Source: Flaviflagellibacter sp963786225 (GTDB taxonomy: Bacteria; Pseudomonadota; Alphaproteobacteria; Rhizobiales; Methylopilaceae). From it: a stretch of DNA of 64,000 nucleotides. The stretch is taken from NCBI GenBank assembly GCA_963786225.1, contig CAWAYQ010000010.1, forward strand, positions 167,744 to 231,743. Reading direction: 5' to 3'. Each line of letters starts with the position of its first letter. Within the stretch, counting starts at the first letter, position 1. The notes beneath the pieces are model-generated. The model was not told the origin of the DNA, searched no databases, and saw only the letters and a list, made by a program, of their open reading frames with translations. Of the stretch, positions 43,142-51,753 are shown one piece after another. A program made the position numbers and the translations under genes.

Positions 43142-43933
43142 ATGACTAAACCCGCAAGCTCCGGCCCCATCATCCGCGTCGACAAGATGTCGAAGAGCTT
43201 CGACGAACGCTGGGTCGTCGACCGCGTCTCGTTCGAGGTCGCGCGCGGCGAAGTCGTCTGCGTTCTCGGGCCGTCGGGCTCGGGAAAATCCACCATGCTG
43301 CGCTGCCTGAACTGGCTCGCCCCGCCGACGGAAGGCGCGATCTGGCTCGGCGGCGAACGCCTCGGGGTGATCGAGCGTCCGGACGGCACATTGGCGCCCG
43401 TTCCGGCGGCGGCCTTGCGCAAGCAGCGCGCGCGCTTCGGCATGGTGTTCCAGCAGTTCAATCTCTGGCCGCACCGCACCGCGCTCCACAATGTCATGGA
43501 GGGCCTCGTCGTCGTGAAGGGCCTGCCGAAGCCGCAGGCGCGCGACATGGCCCGGGCCGTGATCGCGAAGGTCGGCCTCGAGGCGCGGCAGGACGCCTAT
43601 CCGTCGCAGCTCTCGGGCGGCCAGCAGCAGCGCGTCGCGATTGCGCGGGCGCTGGCGATGGAGCCGGAGATTCTGTTGTTCGACGAGCCGACCAGCGCGC
43701 TCGATCCGGAACTCGTCGGCGAGGTGCTCGACGTGATCAAGGATCTGGCGAAACGCGACGTGACGATGATCATCGTGACCCACGAAATGCATTTCGCCGC
43801 CGAGGTGGCCGACCGCATCATCTTCATGGACGAGGGCCGGATCGTGGAGCAGGGGCCTCCCGCCGAGTTCTTCGCCAATCCGCGCGAGCCGCGCGCCCGC
43901 CAGTTCCTGGAGCGGATGCTGGCGCGGAACTGA
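43142..43933 (+). CDS. ABC importer ATPase (polar amino acid type)
   Basis: 263 residues with Walker A (GPSGSGKS), Q-loop (VFQQFNLWPH), signature (LSGGQQQR), Walker B (ILLFDEPTSALD) and the switch His (IIVTHEM). Closest in pattern to GlnQ/HisP-like subunits. A short insert after the first domain (RLGVIERPDGTLAPVPA) is typical of this group. Powers the importer made by the three upstream genes. Confidence 0.93.
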   Translation: MTKPASSGPIIRVDKMSKSFDERWVVDRVSFEVARGEVVCVLGPSGSGKSTMLRCLNWLAPPTEGAIWLGGERLGVIERPDGTLAPVPAAALRKQRARFGMVFQQFNLWPHRTALHNVMEGLVVVKGLPKPQARDMARAVIAKVGLEARQDAYPSQLSGGQQQRVAIARALAMEPEILLFDEPTSALDPELVGEVLDVIKDLAKRDVTMIIVTHEMHFAAEVADRIIFMDEGRIVEQGPPAEFFANPREPRARQFLERMLARN

Positions 43934-43984
43934 CGTAACTACAATGCTTCAACACGGGAACGCCCTCGCGGGCCGGAGACAGTC

Positions 43985-44398
43985 ATGACCAAGATCAAGA
44001 TCCAGGCGGGACCTTTCGCGTTCGAGGCGGAGCTGCTGCCGGATGTGGCGCCGAAGACCTGCGAGAAATTCCTGAGCCTGCTGCCCTACAGGGAGCGCAT
44101 CATCCACGTGCGCTGGAGCGGCGAGGGATGCTGGATCCCGCTCGGCGAGACGGATTTCGGCCTCGGCTACGAGAACGCGACGAGTTATCCGGCGCCCGGC
44201 GACATCATCCTCTATCCCGGCGGCTACAGCGAGACGGAGATTCTTCTGGCCTACGGGCCCGTCAGGTTCGCCAGCAAGATGGGGCAGCTTGCCGGCAACC
44301 ATTTCATGACGGTGACGAAGGGACGCGAGAACCTGGTGGCGCTGGGGAAGAAGACCCTGTGGGACGGCGCCCAGGATATTCTGTTCGAGCGGATGTGA
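43985..44398 (+). CDS. DUF3830 (cyclophilin-like) protein
   Basis: 137 residues of the DUF3830 family, a cyclophilin-like barrel: start MTKIKIQAGPFAFEAELLPD, then CEKFLSLLPYRERIIHVRWSGEG, then APGDIILYPGGYSETEILLAY. The family is common beside amidase and amino acid importer genes, but its chemistry is not known to me. It lies 51 bases after the ATPase gene on the same strand and probably ends the operon. A prolyl isomerase role is unlikely because the cyclophilin Arg/Phe set is not evident. Confidence 0.75.
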   Translation: MTKIKIQAGPFAFEAELLPDVAPKTCEKFLSLLPYRERIIHVRWSGEGCWIPLGETDFGLGYENATSYPAPGDIILYPGGYSETEILLAYGPVRFASKMGQLAGNHFMTVTKGRENLVALGKKTLWDGAQDILFERM

Positions 44399-44412
44399 GG
44401 TTGTCGTTTCGG

Positions 44413-44886
44413 CTAGCGCGTTGCCGGTTCAACCGCGATGTCGAAATGCATCACGTCCTCGCGAACCCCAAGGCTCTCGTAAAGCGCGATGGCCGGGTCG
44501 TCGCCGTAATCGGCCTGAACGTAGACGACCCAGGCGTCGCGTCGCGCGGCAATTTCGCGCAAATGTTCGATGAGAGCTGTTGCGATGCCCTGCCGTCGAT
44601 GCTGTTCGGATACGGCAAGGTCATAGATGTACACTTCGCGTCGTGCCCTCTCGAACTTATCGAGTTCGTAGGCGACGAGCCCGCCCACGACCTCGTCGCC
44701 CGCGAGGGCGACGAGAGCAACAACGTGTTCTTTCGCGAGCAAGCCCTCGAGGTAGGCGTCGGTCGGCGGCGCGGCCCCGTATGTCTCTGGGTCGGCAAAT
44801 GCAGTGCCGAACATTGCGTTCAGCTTCCGAAGAAGCGGCACGTCGGCGGGGCTGAGGCGGCGGAGGATCATGGGCGCGGGGGACAT
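44413..44886 (-). CDS. AAC(3)-I-like aminoglycoside N-acetyltransferase (GNAT)
   Basis: 157 residues of the GNAT fold, strongly like the AAC(3)-I group: YIYDLAVSEQHRRQGIATAL (acetyl-CoA loop), VYVQADYGDDPAIALYESLG and EDVMHFDI all follow the AacC1 pattern. AAC(3)-I enzymes acetylate gentamicin-type aminoglycosides on the 3-amino group. The chromosomal setting with no integron, transposon or cassette site suggests an intrinsic ancestor-type enzyme rather than a recent resistance cassette. The true substrate may be another amine; activity is not shown by the sequence. Confidence 0.85.
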   Translation of the reverse strand: MSPAPMILRRLSPADVPLLRKLNAMFGTAFADPETYGAAPPTDAYLEGLLAKEHVVALVALAGDEVVGGLVAYELDKFERARREVYIYDLAVSEQHRRQGIATALIEHLREIAARRDAWVVYVQADYGDDPAIALYESLGVREDVMHFDIAVEPATR

Positions 44887-44958
44887 TATGGCGTTTGTAT
44901 CGCGTCAACCCTCCCGGACCAAGTCCGGCGGTTTCTGCGCGCGATCCGAAGTCCGGAG

Positions 44959-45053
44959 CCAAGTCGGGTTTCCCCGACTTGGCCATCCGGAGAGCTGAAC
45001 TCGGGCTCACCCGAGTTCATCTAGAGAGCTGAACTCGGGAACACCCGAGTTCA
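44959..45053. repeat. Three consecutive short palindromes
   Basis: CCAAGTCGGG/CCCGACTTGG (about 44959-44982), TGAACTCGGG/CCCGAGTTCA (about 44996-45019) and CTGAACTCGGG/CCCGAGTTCAG (about 45029-45053), each a perfect arm pair with a 4-base loop. The same unit type is nested in repeat families A and C. They lie downstream of the hydrolase stop and may end its transcript. Confidence 0.8.
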
Positions 45054-45063
45054 GTGTGGCCCG

Positions 45064-45885
45064 TCACCCCTTTATGAAGCCCAGCAGATCGGCGTTGATC
45101 TGTCCGGCATGCGTGGCCGCCATGCCATGCGGAAAACCGGGATAGATCTTCAGCGTGGCGTTCTTGAGCAGCTTCGCCGACAGAGGCGCGGCATCGGCGA
45201 CGGGCACGATCTGGTCGTCGTCGCCGTGCATGACGAAGACCGGGATGTCGATCTTCTTGAGGTCTTCCGTGAAGTCGGTTTCGGAAAACGCCTTGATGCA
45301 ATCGTACTGCGCCTTGATGCCGCCCTCCATGGCCTGCCGCCACCAATTGCGCCTGATCCCTTCGGAGACTTCGGCGCCGTCGCGGTTGTAGCCGTAGAAG
45401 GGCAACGTGAAGTCGATATAGTACTGGGCGCGGTTGTTGGCGACGCCGGCGCGGATGCCGTCGAACACCTCGATCGGAAGTCCGCCGGGGTTCTTGTCGG
45501 ACTTGACCATGATCGGCGGAACGGCGCCCATCAGCACCGCCTTTGAGGCGCGGCTCGTGCCGTGACGCGCGAGAAAGCGCGCGACTTCGCCGCCGCCGGT
45601 CGAATGGCCGATATGTACAGCCTTTTGCAGGTCCAGCGCGGTGACGAGTTCCAGCAGGTCGTCGGCATAGGTATCCATGTCGTTGCCGGTCTCGGTCTGC
45701 GTGGAGCGGCCGTGCCCGCGGCGGTCATGGGCGATGACGCGGTAGCCCTTGTCGAGAAAAAACAGCATCGCGCCGTCCCAGTCGTCGCTGCTGAGCGGCC
45801 AGCCGTGGTGAAACACGATCGGCGGACCCTTGCCCCAGTCCTTGTAGAAGATTTCGGTGCCGTCCTTGGTGGTGATCTTAGGCAT
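45064..45885 (-). CDS. Alpha/beta hydrolase, non-haem chloroperoxidase/arylesterase-like
   Basis: 273 residues: oxyanion VFHHGWPLSSDDWDG, nucleophile Ser in HIGHSTGGGEVARF, acid in VFVMHGDDDQIVP and late His in YPGFPHGMAATHA. This is the cofactor-free haloperoxidase/esterase group; perhydrolysis or ester hydrolysis are typical. The RRGHGRS motif matches the family. It has its own promoter region on the right; three palindromes follow its stop. Confidence 0.9.
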   Translation of the reverse strand: MPKITTKDGTEIFYKDWGKGPPIVFHHGWPLSSDDWDGAMLFFLDKGYRVIAHDRRGHGRSTQTETGNDMDTYADDLLELVTALDLQKAVHIGHSTGGGEVARFLARHGTSRASKAVLMGAVPPIMVKSDKNPGGLPIEVFDGIRAGVANNRAQYYIDFTLPFYGYNRDGAEVSEGIRRNWWRQAMEGGIKAQYDCIKAFSETDFTEDLKKIDIPVFVMHGDDDQIVPVADAAPLSAKLLKNATLKIYPGFPHGMAATHAGQINADLLGFIKG

Positions 45886-46101
45886 GGCTGTGATCCTTCC
45901 AGGGAGTTGCGAGGCTGATGGCCTGGCCGTCCCGGCTCTCCCGGATCACGGCCGCGAGCATCGCCTTTAAGCTAACCCGAAAAATGGCGGAGTGGTGCAG
46001 AACCTCCCGCGGAATGTTCCGTTCCCGCGCGGCAAGCCTGGGCGGATGACGCCCGCCGGAAATTTTGCTACCCGATGCCGGGACTTAAGGAGTGCGACAG
46101 C

Positions 46102-46341
46102 GTGTGCGACTGCGAAGACGAAACCGAGGGCACGGCCTATCCGGGCATCCCGGCCGAGGCGCTGACGGCGTGCACGCGCGAGATCGAGGCCGATCTGCCG
46201 GGCGAGCGGGTGCCTGAGGAGGCGTGGCCGGTGTTCCTCGGCGAGGCCAGCGGCAGCCTGATCTGGGACCACCACGAGCGCATGGCCCGCAGCCGCGAGG
46301 CGGCGCTGGCGATGCTGTCGCTGCGGGCAGGGCGCGGGTAG
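46102..46341 (+). CDS. Small Cys-containing protein, unknown function
   Basis: 79 residues rich in acidic residues: CDCEDETEGTAYPGIP, ADLPGERVPEEAWPVFLG, SGSLIWDHHERMARSREA. I prefer the GTG start because AAGGAG lies 9 bases upstream; an ATG at 46075 in the same frame has no ribosome site. No recognised domain. The N-terminal CxC pair and the HH pair could bind metal. Confidence 0.5.
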   Translation: MCDCEDETEGTAYPGIPAEALTACTREIEADLPGERVPEEAWPVFLGEASGSLIWDHHERMARSREAALAMLSLRAGRG

Positions 46342-46350
46342 GGGATCCGT

Positions 46351-46424
46351 CTCCCGGCCAAGCTGTGAGCAGCACAGCGCCGATCCGGGACCCAGGATTG
46401 AATCGCGCCGAAGGCGCACTGAAT
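46351..46424. repeat. Repeat family A, left half, fused to family B
   Basis: CTCCCGGCCAAGCTGTGAGC, then GATCCGGGACCCAGGATTGA and ATCGCGCCGAAGGCGCACTG, stopping at the loop where a family B element starts without a gap. The right half is missing, so B probably inserted into or replaced it. Confidence 0.8.
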
Positions 46425-46570
46425 CCTCTCCCCTTGTGGGAGAGGACGACTCGGCCGGCAGGCCGAGCGAGGTGAGGGGTATCTTGACCTCTCGATTAGC
46501 GCCCGTACCCCTCACCCCGCTCGAAGCCTCCGGCTTCGAGTCGCCCTCTCCCACAAGGGGAGAGGGAGGC
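46425..46570. repeat. Repeat family B, copy 3
   Basis: Starts CCTCTCCCCTTGTGGGAGAG and ends CTCTCCCACAAGGGGAGAGG with the same inner blocks as the copy at 36230, to which it is nearly identical. Confidence 0.9.
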
Positions 46571-46575
46571 GCACC

Positions 46576-47397
46576 TCACACCCCGGCGGCAGCTATGATC
46601 CGGCGGCGCATGTCCGCATCGGGCAGGGGGCCGGCCCCCGCCTTTGCATTGCCGCGCATATGTTCCGGCCGGCGCGTCGCGGGGATGATGCAGGTCACGG
46701 CCTCGTTGGAGAGGATGTATTTGAGCGCGAGCCCCGCCCAGTCCGTACAGCCGAGTTCGGCGGCGAAATCCGGCAGTTTCCGGTTCTTCAGGCGCTGCAC
46801 CAGCGCGCCCTTGCCGAGCGGCCGGTTGATGAGAACCGCGACGCCGCGCTCGGCGGCGAGCGGCAGCAGGGTGTTTTCCGCCGCGCGGTCGTCCAGCGCG
46901 TAATTGAACTGCACGAAATCGACCGGTTCGGCCCGCATCACGGCCGCGAGCTCATCGTGCGCGCTCGTCGTGTAATGGGTGATGCCGAGATAGCGGACGC
47001 GGTTCTCGTCCTTCCAGGCGCGCAGCGTCCGGAGCTGGGTTTTCCAGTCGAGCAGATTGTGAATCTGGATCAGATCGACGGGATCGGATTTCAGCAGGGC
47101 AGCGGACCGCGCCATCTGCGCCGCGCCGGCCTCGCGCCCTTCAGTCCATACTTTGGTGGCGATGAAGGTCTTGGCGCGCAGGTTCTCCTCGGTCACGAGA
47201 TCGCCGACCACCTTTTCCGCCGTGCCGTACATGGGCGAGCTGTCGATCAGGGATCCGCCGCTCTCGACCAGCGCGCCCAGCACCTCGCGCAGGGGCGCGC
47301 GGGCGGCAGGGTTCTCTCCGACATCGAAGGTCTGCCAGGTTCCGCAGCCCACGACCGGCAGCAATTCCCCGCTCGACGGAATTGGGCGTTTCAGCAT
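46576..47397 (-). CDS. Aldo/keto reductase family oxidoreductase
   Basis: 273 residues with a TIM-barrel AKR pattern: GTWQTFDVG, the catalytic Asp and Tyr in LIDSSPMYGTAE, the Lys in IATKVWTEG, the His in IQIHNLLDW and an NADPH-binding RRPEHMRGN. The DxxxxY spacing is normal. Substrate unknown; it resembles the short cytoplasmic AKRs found in Proteobacteria. It stands alone with a family C repeat at its start. Confidence 0.85.
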   Translation of the reverse strand: MLKRPIPSSGELLPVVGCGTWQTFDVGENPAARAPLREVLGALVESGGSLIDSSPMYGTAEKVVGDLVTEENLRAKTFIATKVWTEGREAGAAQMARSAALLKSDPVDLIQIHNLLDWKTQLRTLRAWKDENRVRYLGITHYTTSAHDELAAVMRAEPVDFVQFNYALDDRAAENTLLPLAAERGVAVLINRPLGKGALVQRLKNRKLPDFAAELGCTDWAGLALKYILSNEAVTCIIPATRRPEHMRGNAKAGAGPLPDADMRRRIIAAAGV

Positions 47398-47490
47398 GAA
47401 CGGGAGTCTCCAAGGGGTGATGTCCGATTATATCAGAACGGTTGGCCGATGGAGTATTGGTCTCCCACGCGCTCGTCCTGCGAAACGAGG

Positions 47491-47607
47491 TGTATGTCCC
47501 GGGGCTGCGAAGCAGAGCCCGGGACCCATACTCCGTGAGCTCACGAGTTTATCATTAGCCTCACGGAGTATGGGTCCCGGACAGCGGCTGCGCCGCTTCC
47601 GGGACAT
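47491..47607. repeat. Repeat family C without nested palindromes
   Basis: ATGTCCCGGGGCTGCGAAGC, then AGCCCGGGACCCATACTCCG and TGAGCTCACGAG, then CTCACGGAGTATGGGTCCCG and AGCGGCTGCGCCGCTTCCGG. The copper ATPase gene stops 18 bases to the right, so the element lies at its 3' end. Confidence 0.85.
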
Positions 47608-47625
47608 GCGCCGAACCCACCGCGT

Positions 47626-49940
47626 TCAGTTCGCGGCCGTATGGACGCCGGGCGCCGGCCGGAACGTCCGAAGCCTGAGCGCATTCGTCAGTGACGAACA
47701 CGCTCGACAGCGCCATCGCGCCCGCGGCGAAGATCGGCGACAGCAGGATTCCGTCGACCGGGTAAAGGACCCCGGCGGCGATCGGGATAAGAGCGACGTT
47801 GTAGGCGAAGGCCCAGAACAGGTTCTGCCGGATATTGTCCAGAGTGGCGCGGGAGATCGCGATGGCATTCGCCACATTGCGCAGATCGCCCGACATCAGC
47901 ACGACATCGGCGCTTTCGACGGCGACATCGGTTCCGGTGCCGATCGCGATGCCGACATCGGCGGCGGCAAGGACGGGCGCGTCGTTGATGCCGTCGCCGA
48001 CGAAGACCAGGCTCCCATCGCCCACGCCGAGACGTTTCAGGGCTTCAGTCTTGCCGGCGGGAAGGACGTCCGCGACCACGTCGTCGATCCCGAGCTTGCG
48101 CGCCACCGCTTCGGCGGTGCGGCGGTTGTCGCCGGTTATCATCGCGACCCTCACACCGAGCGCGCGCAGGGCGGCGATCCCGGCCATGGTCGTCTCGCGG
48201 ATCGGATCCGACACCGCGAGAACCGCCTCGACGCGCCCATCCACGCTGACATAGAGCGGCGACTTGCCTTCGTCGCCGAGGCGCGATGCGATCTCGGCGA
48301 ACGCGCCGAGTGCGGACTCGGGCATCATGCGGTCGGCTCCGATCTCGACGCGGCGGCCCTCCACGGTGCCGCGCACGCCGTGGCCGGGGATTGCGGTGAA
48401 GTCGTCCACGTCGGGGACCGCAAGGCCCCGCGACCGCGCCGCCGCGACCACCGCCGCCCCGATCGGATGCTCGGAGCGCGCCTCCACCGCCGCCGCCAGC
48501 CGGAGCACCTCGTCCTCCGGCATGGTTCCGGTGACGAAGAGATCGGTCAGTTCCGGGCGGCCCTCCGTCAGCGTGCCCGTCTTGTCGAACGCCACGACCT
48601 TCGCGGACCGCAACGTCTGCAAGGCGTCGCCGCGCCGGAAGAGCACGCCCATCTCGGCCGCGCGCCCGGTGCCGACCATGATCGAGGTCGGGGTCGCAAG
48701 ACCCATCGCGCAGGGGCACGCGATGATCAGCACCGCCACCGCATTGACGAGGGCATAGGACAGAGCAGGCTCGGGGCCGAACGCGAGCCACGCCACGAAG
48801 GTCGCGAGCGCCGCGAGCAGCACGGCAGGCACGAACCATGCGGTCACCCGGTCGACGACGGCCTGTATGGGCAATTTCGAACCCTGCGCCTGTTCGACCA
48901 GGCGGATGATCTGGGCAAGAACCGTATCCGCGCCGACCGCGGTCGCGCGGAAGGTGAAGCTGCCGGTCTGGTTGATGGTGCCGCCGACGACCGTGCTGCC
49001 GGCGCTCTTGGCGACGGGGACGGGCTCTCCCGTGATCATCGCCTCGTCCACATAGGACGTGCCGTCCAGGACCTCGCCGTCGACCGGGATGCGGTCGCCC
49101 GGGCGCACGAGGACGACGTCGCCCTTGGCAACCCCACTCAGCGGGATCTCGACGGTCTCGGTTCCGCGGATCACGCGCGCGGTGTCCGGCTGCAGGCCGA
49201 TGAGCCGCTTGATGGCCTGGCCGGTGCGGCCCTTGGCCCGCGCCTCGAGAAAGCGGCCGAGCAGAATGAGGGCGACGATGACGGCGGCCGCTTCGAAATA
49301 GACGTTGCGGGTGCCCTCCGGCATCCATCCGGGGAAAAACGTCGCGACCGCCGAATAGGCCCAGGCGGCCGCCGTGCCGATCGCGACCAGCGAGTTCATG
49401 TCGGGCCCGCCGCGCAGCAGCGCGGGCACGCCCTTCACGAAGAACCGGCGGCCGGGACCGGCGAGGATCGCCGTCGTCAGGACGAACTGGATGATCCAGC
49501 TCGTCTCCAGTCCCAGCACATTCATCACCCAGTCGTGCAGCGCGGGAATGAAATGGCTGCCCATTTCGAGCACGACGACCGGAACGGCCAGAACGCTTGC
49601 GATGACCAGCGCCCGGCGCAAGCGAACGAGTTCGGCGTCCTTTTCGTCGTCACGCCCGGGTCCGGCCTGGACGAATTCCGCCGCGCTGATACCCGGCGCC
49701 GTCGACCGCTTGTATGAGGTCGGCGACGGAGGTGGCGGACGGCGCGTAGCGGATGCTGGCCCGTTCCGTCGCCAGATTGACCGTCGCGGCATGGACGCCG
49801 GGGCGGGCGAGGATCGCCTTCTCGACCCGGCGCACACAGGACGCGCAGGTCATCCCGTCGATCGCGAGCTCGACATTCTGCGTGGCGGGCTGCGTGGCGG
49901 GCCGGGTGGTTGGGACATCTTCTTCAGTCAGCGTGGTCAC
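47626..49940 (-). pseudogene. copA: Copper-exporting P1B-type ATPase, two frameshifts
   Basis: About 770 residues when read across slips near 49690 and 47695. One HMA domain (MTCASC in IDGMTCASCVRRVEKA) is followed by the transporter: GSHFIPALHDW, the A-domain TGEPVPV, the metal channel LIIACPCAMGLATPT, phosphorylation motif FDKTGTLTEG, GDGINDAP, and the last frame's NALRLRTFRP tail. The first slip separates the HMA domain (open frame 49650-49940) from the pump, and the second removes only the last about 20 residues. It exports Cu(I) to the periplasm. A CueR-type promoter faces it from the right; its stop in the correct frame is at 47626. Confidence 0.88.
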
Positions 49941-49972
49941 GGCACATTCCTTTCTTGTGAGAGAAAGGTGGG

Positions 49973-49995
49973 GCTTCCCCCTATGGGAAGGTCAA
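49973..49995 (-). promoter_or_regulatory. CueR-type copper promoter for the ATPase
   Basis: Reading leftward: TTGACCTTCCCATAGGGGAA, which combines a -35 (TTGACC) with the ACCTTCC...GGGAAG dyad. This is the form of the E. coli copA promoter; the long spacer needs CueR to twist it. It lies 33 bases upstream of the ATPase start. Confidence 0.8.
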
Positions 49996-50045
49996 GGGCC
50001 GTTCCTCACGTCTGCGTGTCCGCCTGTCGAGGCGTCCGGAAGCTC

Positions 50046-50074
50046 TTGACCTTGCCATTGGGGGAAGGTGCAGG
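50046..50074 (+). promoter_or_regulatory. CueR-type copper promoter for the chaperone operon
   Basis: TTGACCTTGCCATTGGGGGA then AGGTGCAGG: TTGACC as -35 and the ACCTTGCC...GGGGAAGGT dyad, the same architecture as the divergent site on the other strand. It drives the HMA chaperone starting at 50103. Confidence 0.8.
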
Positions 50075-50102
50075 TTTGAGCTTCCAGTGTGAGGAGAGTT
50101 GT

Positions 50103-50306
50103 GTGACCAGGTTCAAAGTGCCGGACATGAGCTGTGGCCATTGCGCGAAGGCTGTGACCGAGGCGGTGCATTCGGTCGATCCCGATGCGTCGGTGGACGT
50201 CGATCTGCGGACCAAGCTCGTTTCCATCGCCAGCGCCACTGACGCCACGGCACTGGCGGCCGCGATCAAGGCGTCCGGCTACGACGAGGTTGCGGTCGTC
50301 CAATGA
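50103..50306 (+). CDS. copZ: Copper chaperone with HMA domain (CopZ-like)
   Basis: 67 residues, a lone heavy-metal-associated domain: the Cu(I) pair in DMSCGHCAKAV and the usual beta-alpha pattern (VDVDLRTKLVSIAS; AAIKASGYDEVAVV). It hands Cu(I) to the ATPase or the downstream fusion protein. The start is GTG with GAGGAG upstream; the stop is 34 bases before the fusion gene. Controlled by the CueR-type promoter immediately before it. Confidence 0.88.
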   Translation: MTRFKVPDMSCGHCAKAVTEAVHSVDPDASVDVDLRTKLVSIASATDATALAAAIKASGYDEVAVVQ

Positions 50307-50340
50307 GGCCGCACTATCCAGGCAGCACGAGAACCGAACC

Positions 50341-51726
50341 ATGAGCCGCGATACCAGAATGCGATTGCAGGTCGGCGGCATGCACTGCCAGGCGTGCGAG
50401 GTCGCGCTCGAGCGGGCCCTCAGGGCCGTGCCCGGCGTCCGCAGCGTGAAGGCGAGCCATGCGCGCGGGTGGATCGACGTGGACGGAGATGCGGCGCGTT
50501 CGGATCTGGAGGCTGCGGTCGAAGAGGCCGGCTACACATCAGGAGATAGCGTGACGTCACGCGCGGCCGGTGTGGAATATCTGATCGCGGCCGGCGCGGT
50601 CGTTTTTGTTGCGTGTACGTACGTTGCTCTGCGGCGCCTCGAACTCCTGCCGGACACGATCGCGCTGCCGGATACGGTTTCCTATGGCGCGGCCCTTCTG
50701 CTCGGGCTTGCGGCGTCGGTTTCGACATGCATGGCCGTGACCGGCGGATTGCTCGTCGCCGTTGCCGCCCGCCACGACGCCGCGCATCCGGGCCGCCAGG
50801 GCTGGTCGCGGTTCCAGCCGCATGTCTGGTTCGCCGTCGGCCGCATCCTCGCTTATCCGCTGTTCGGCGCCGCCATCGGCGCGCTCGGCGCCGCGGTGAC
50901 GCCGTCGCCGGCGGCCAACGCGGTGCTGATCGGCGCCGCGAGCGTCCTCATGATCCTGTTCGGGCTGCAAATGCTCGGCCTGCTGCCCTCGCTCGGCCGG
51001 TTCCAGCCGCGCATGCCGCGTTTCGTCGCCAGGCGGATCGATCGTCTCGCAGGTCCGAGCGGCCGGGCAGGGGGCTTCACTCTGGGCGTGCTCAGCTTCT
51101 TCATGCCGTGCGGCTTCACCCAGGCCTTGCAGATCTATGTCCTTGCGCAGGCAGACGCGGTGGCGGGGGCGTGGATCATGTTCGCGTTCGCGGCGGGAAC
51201 GCTGCCGGCTCTCCTGTCCCTCTCGGTTCTTTCCAGTTTTTCGACCGGCTCGTTCCGGCGCATTTTCGTGCGGTTCGCCGGTATCGCGGTCGTGCTGCTC
51301 GGCGTGCTCAACATCCAGAGCGGGCTCACGCTCGGCGTGGTGGCCGGCATGGGCCCGGCGGCGACGGCGGAGGCCAATTCCAATTCCAACGCCGCGAGAT
51401 CGTCGGCGGGCGGAATGTCGGTCGCGCCGCAGGCCGGCAAGCAGGTGGTCGAGATGAAGATCGTCGGCTACGACTATATCCCGAACCAGTTCAGCGTGGT
51501 CGCCGGGACGCCGGTCGAATGGCGGATCGATGCGAGCAGGGCCGCGGGGTGCGGCCGGATCCTGCTCGCGCCGTCGATCGGCGTGCAGCAGATTTTGTCC
51601 GCCACCAAAACCAACACGATTACCTTCACGCCCGACACGGAAGGCACGATCGCCTTCAATTGCGGGATGGGCATGATGACCCCGAACTCGCGGTTCGTGG
51701 TCCGGCCCGGCCTCCTGAGACTTTAG
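50341..51726 (+). CDS. HMA / TauE-SafE-like (DsbD-type membrane domain) / cupredoxin fusion
   Basis: 461 residues with three parts. An HMA domain (about 1-70) has the metal site GGMHCQACEVAL. A six-helix membrane domain like the sulfite exporter TauE/SafE or UreH/DsbD group (about 80-345) has ASVSTCMAVTGGLLVAV, FMPCGFTQALQIYVL and VVLLGVLNIQSGL. A periplasmic cupredoxin-like domain follows (about 380-460) with AAGCGRILL and AFNCGMGMM as ligands. It probably moves or oxidises copper across the membrane. It follows the chaperone in the same transcript. The linker contains an NSNSNAA stretch. Such fusions occur in copper islands but are not well characterised. Confidence 0.85.
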   Translation: MSRDTRMRLQVGGMHCQACEVALERALRAVPGVRSVKASHARGWIDVDGDAARSDLEAAVEEAGYTSGDSVTSRAAGVEYLIAAGAVVFVACTYVALRRLELLPDTIALPDTVSYGAALLLGLAASVSTCMAVTGGLLVAVAARHDAAHPGRQGWSRFQPHVWFAVGRILAYPLFGAAIGALGAAVTPSPAANAVLIGAASVLMILFGLQMLGLLPSLGRFQPRMPRFVARRIDRLAGPSGRAGGFTLGVLSFFMPCGFTQALQIYVLAQADAVAGAWIMFAFAAGTLPALLSLSVLSSFSTGSFRRIFVRFAGIAVVLLGVLNIQSGLTLGVVAGMGPAATAEANSNSNAARSSAGGMSVAPQAGKQVVEMKIVGYDYIPNQFSVVAGTPVEWRIDASRAAGCGRILLAPSIGVQQILSATKTNTITFTPDTEGTIAFNCGMGMMTPNSRFVVRPGLLRL

Positions 51727-51753
51727 GGTGCAGCGGACCGTCGCGGGATTCGT

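Noticed and set aside
44959..45053. Phage or integron attachment site
   Set aside because: The three palindromes are copies of a dispersed unit found inside other repeats; no integrase is near.
47153..49717. Open frame of about 850 codons opposite the copper ATPase
   Set aside because: Antisense of copA; composition is Arg/Asp/Gly-rich with no recognisable domain.
49650..49940. Programmed ribosomal frameshift in copA giving a separate HMA protein, as in E. coli
   Set aside because: The slip needed is +1 and there is no slippery heptamer; a CopZ-like gene already exists next door and a second indel lies at the 3' end, so an ordinary indel is more likely.
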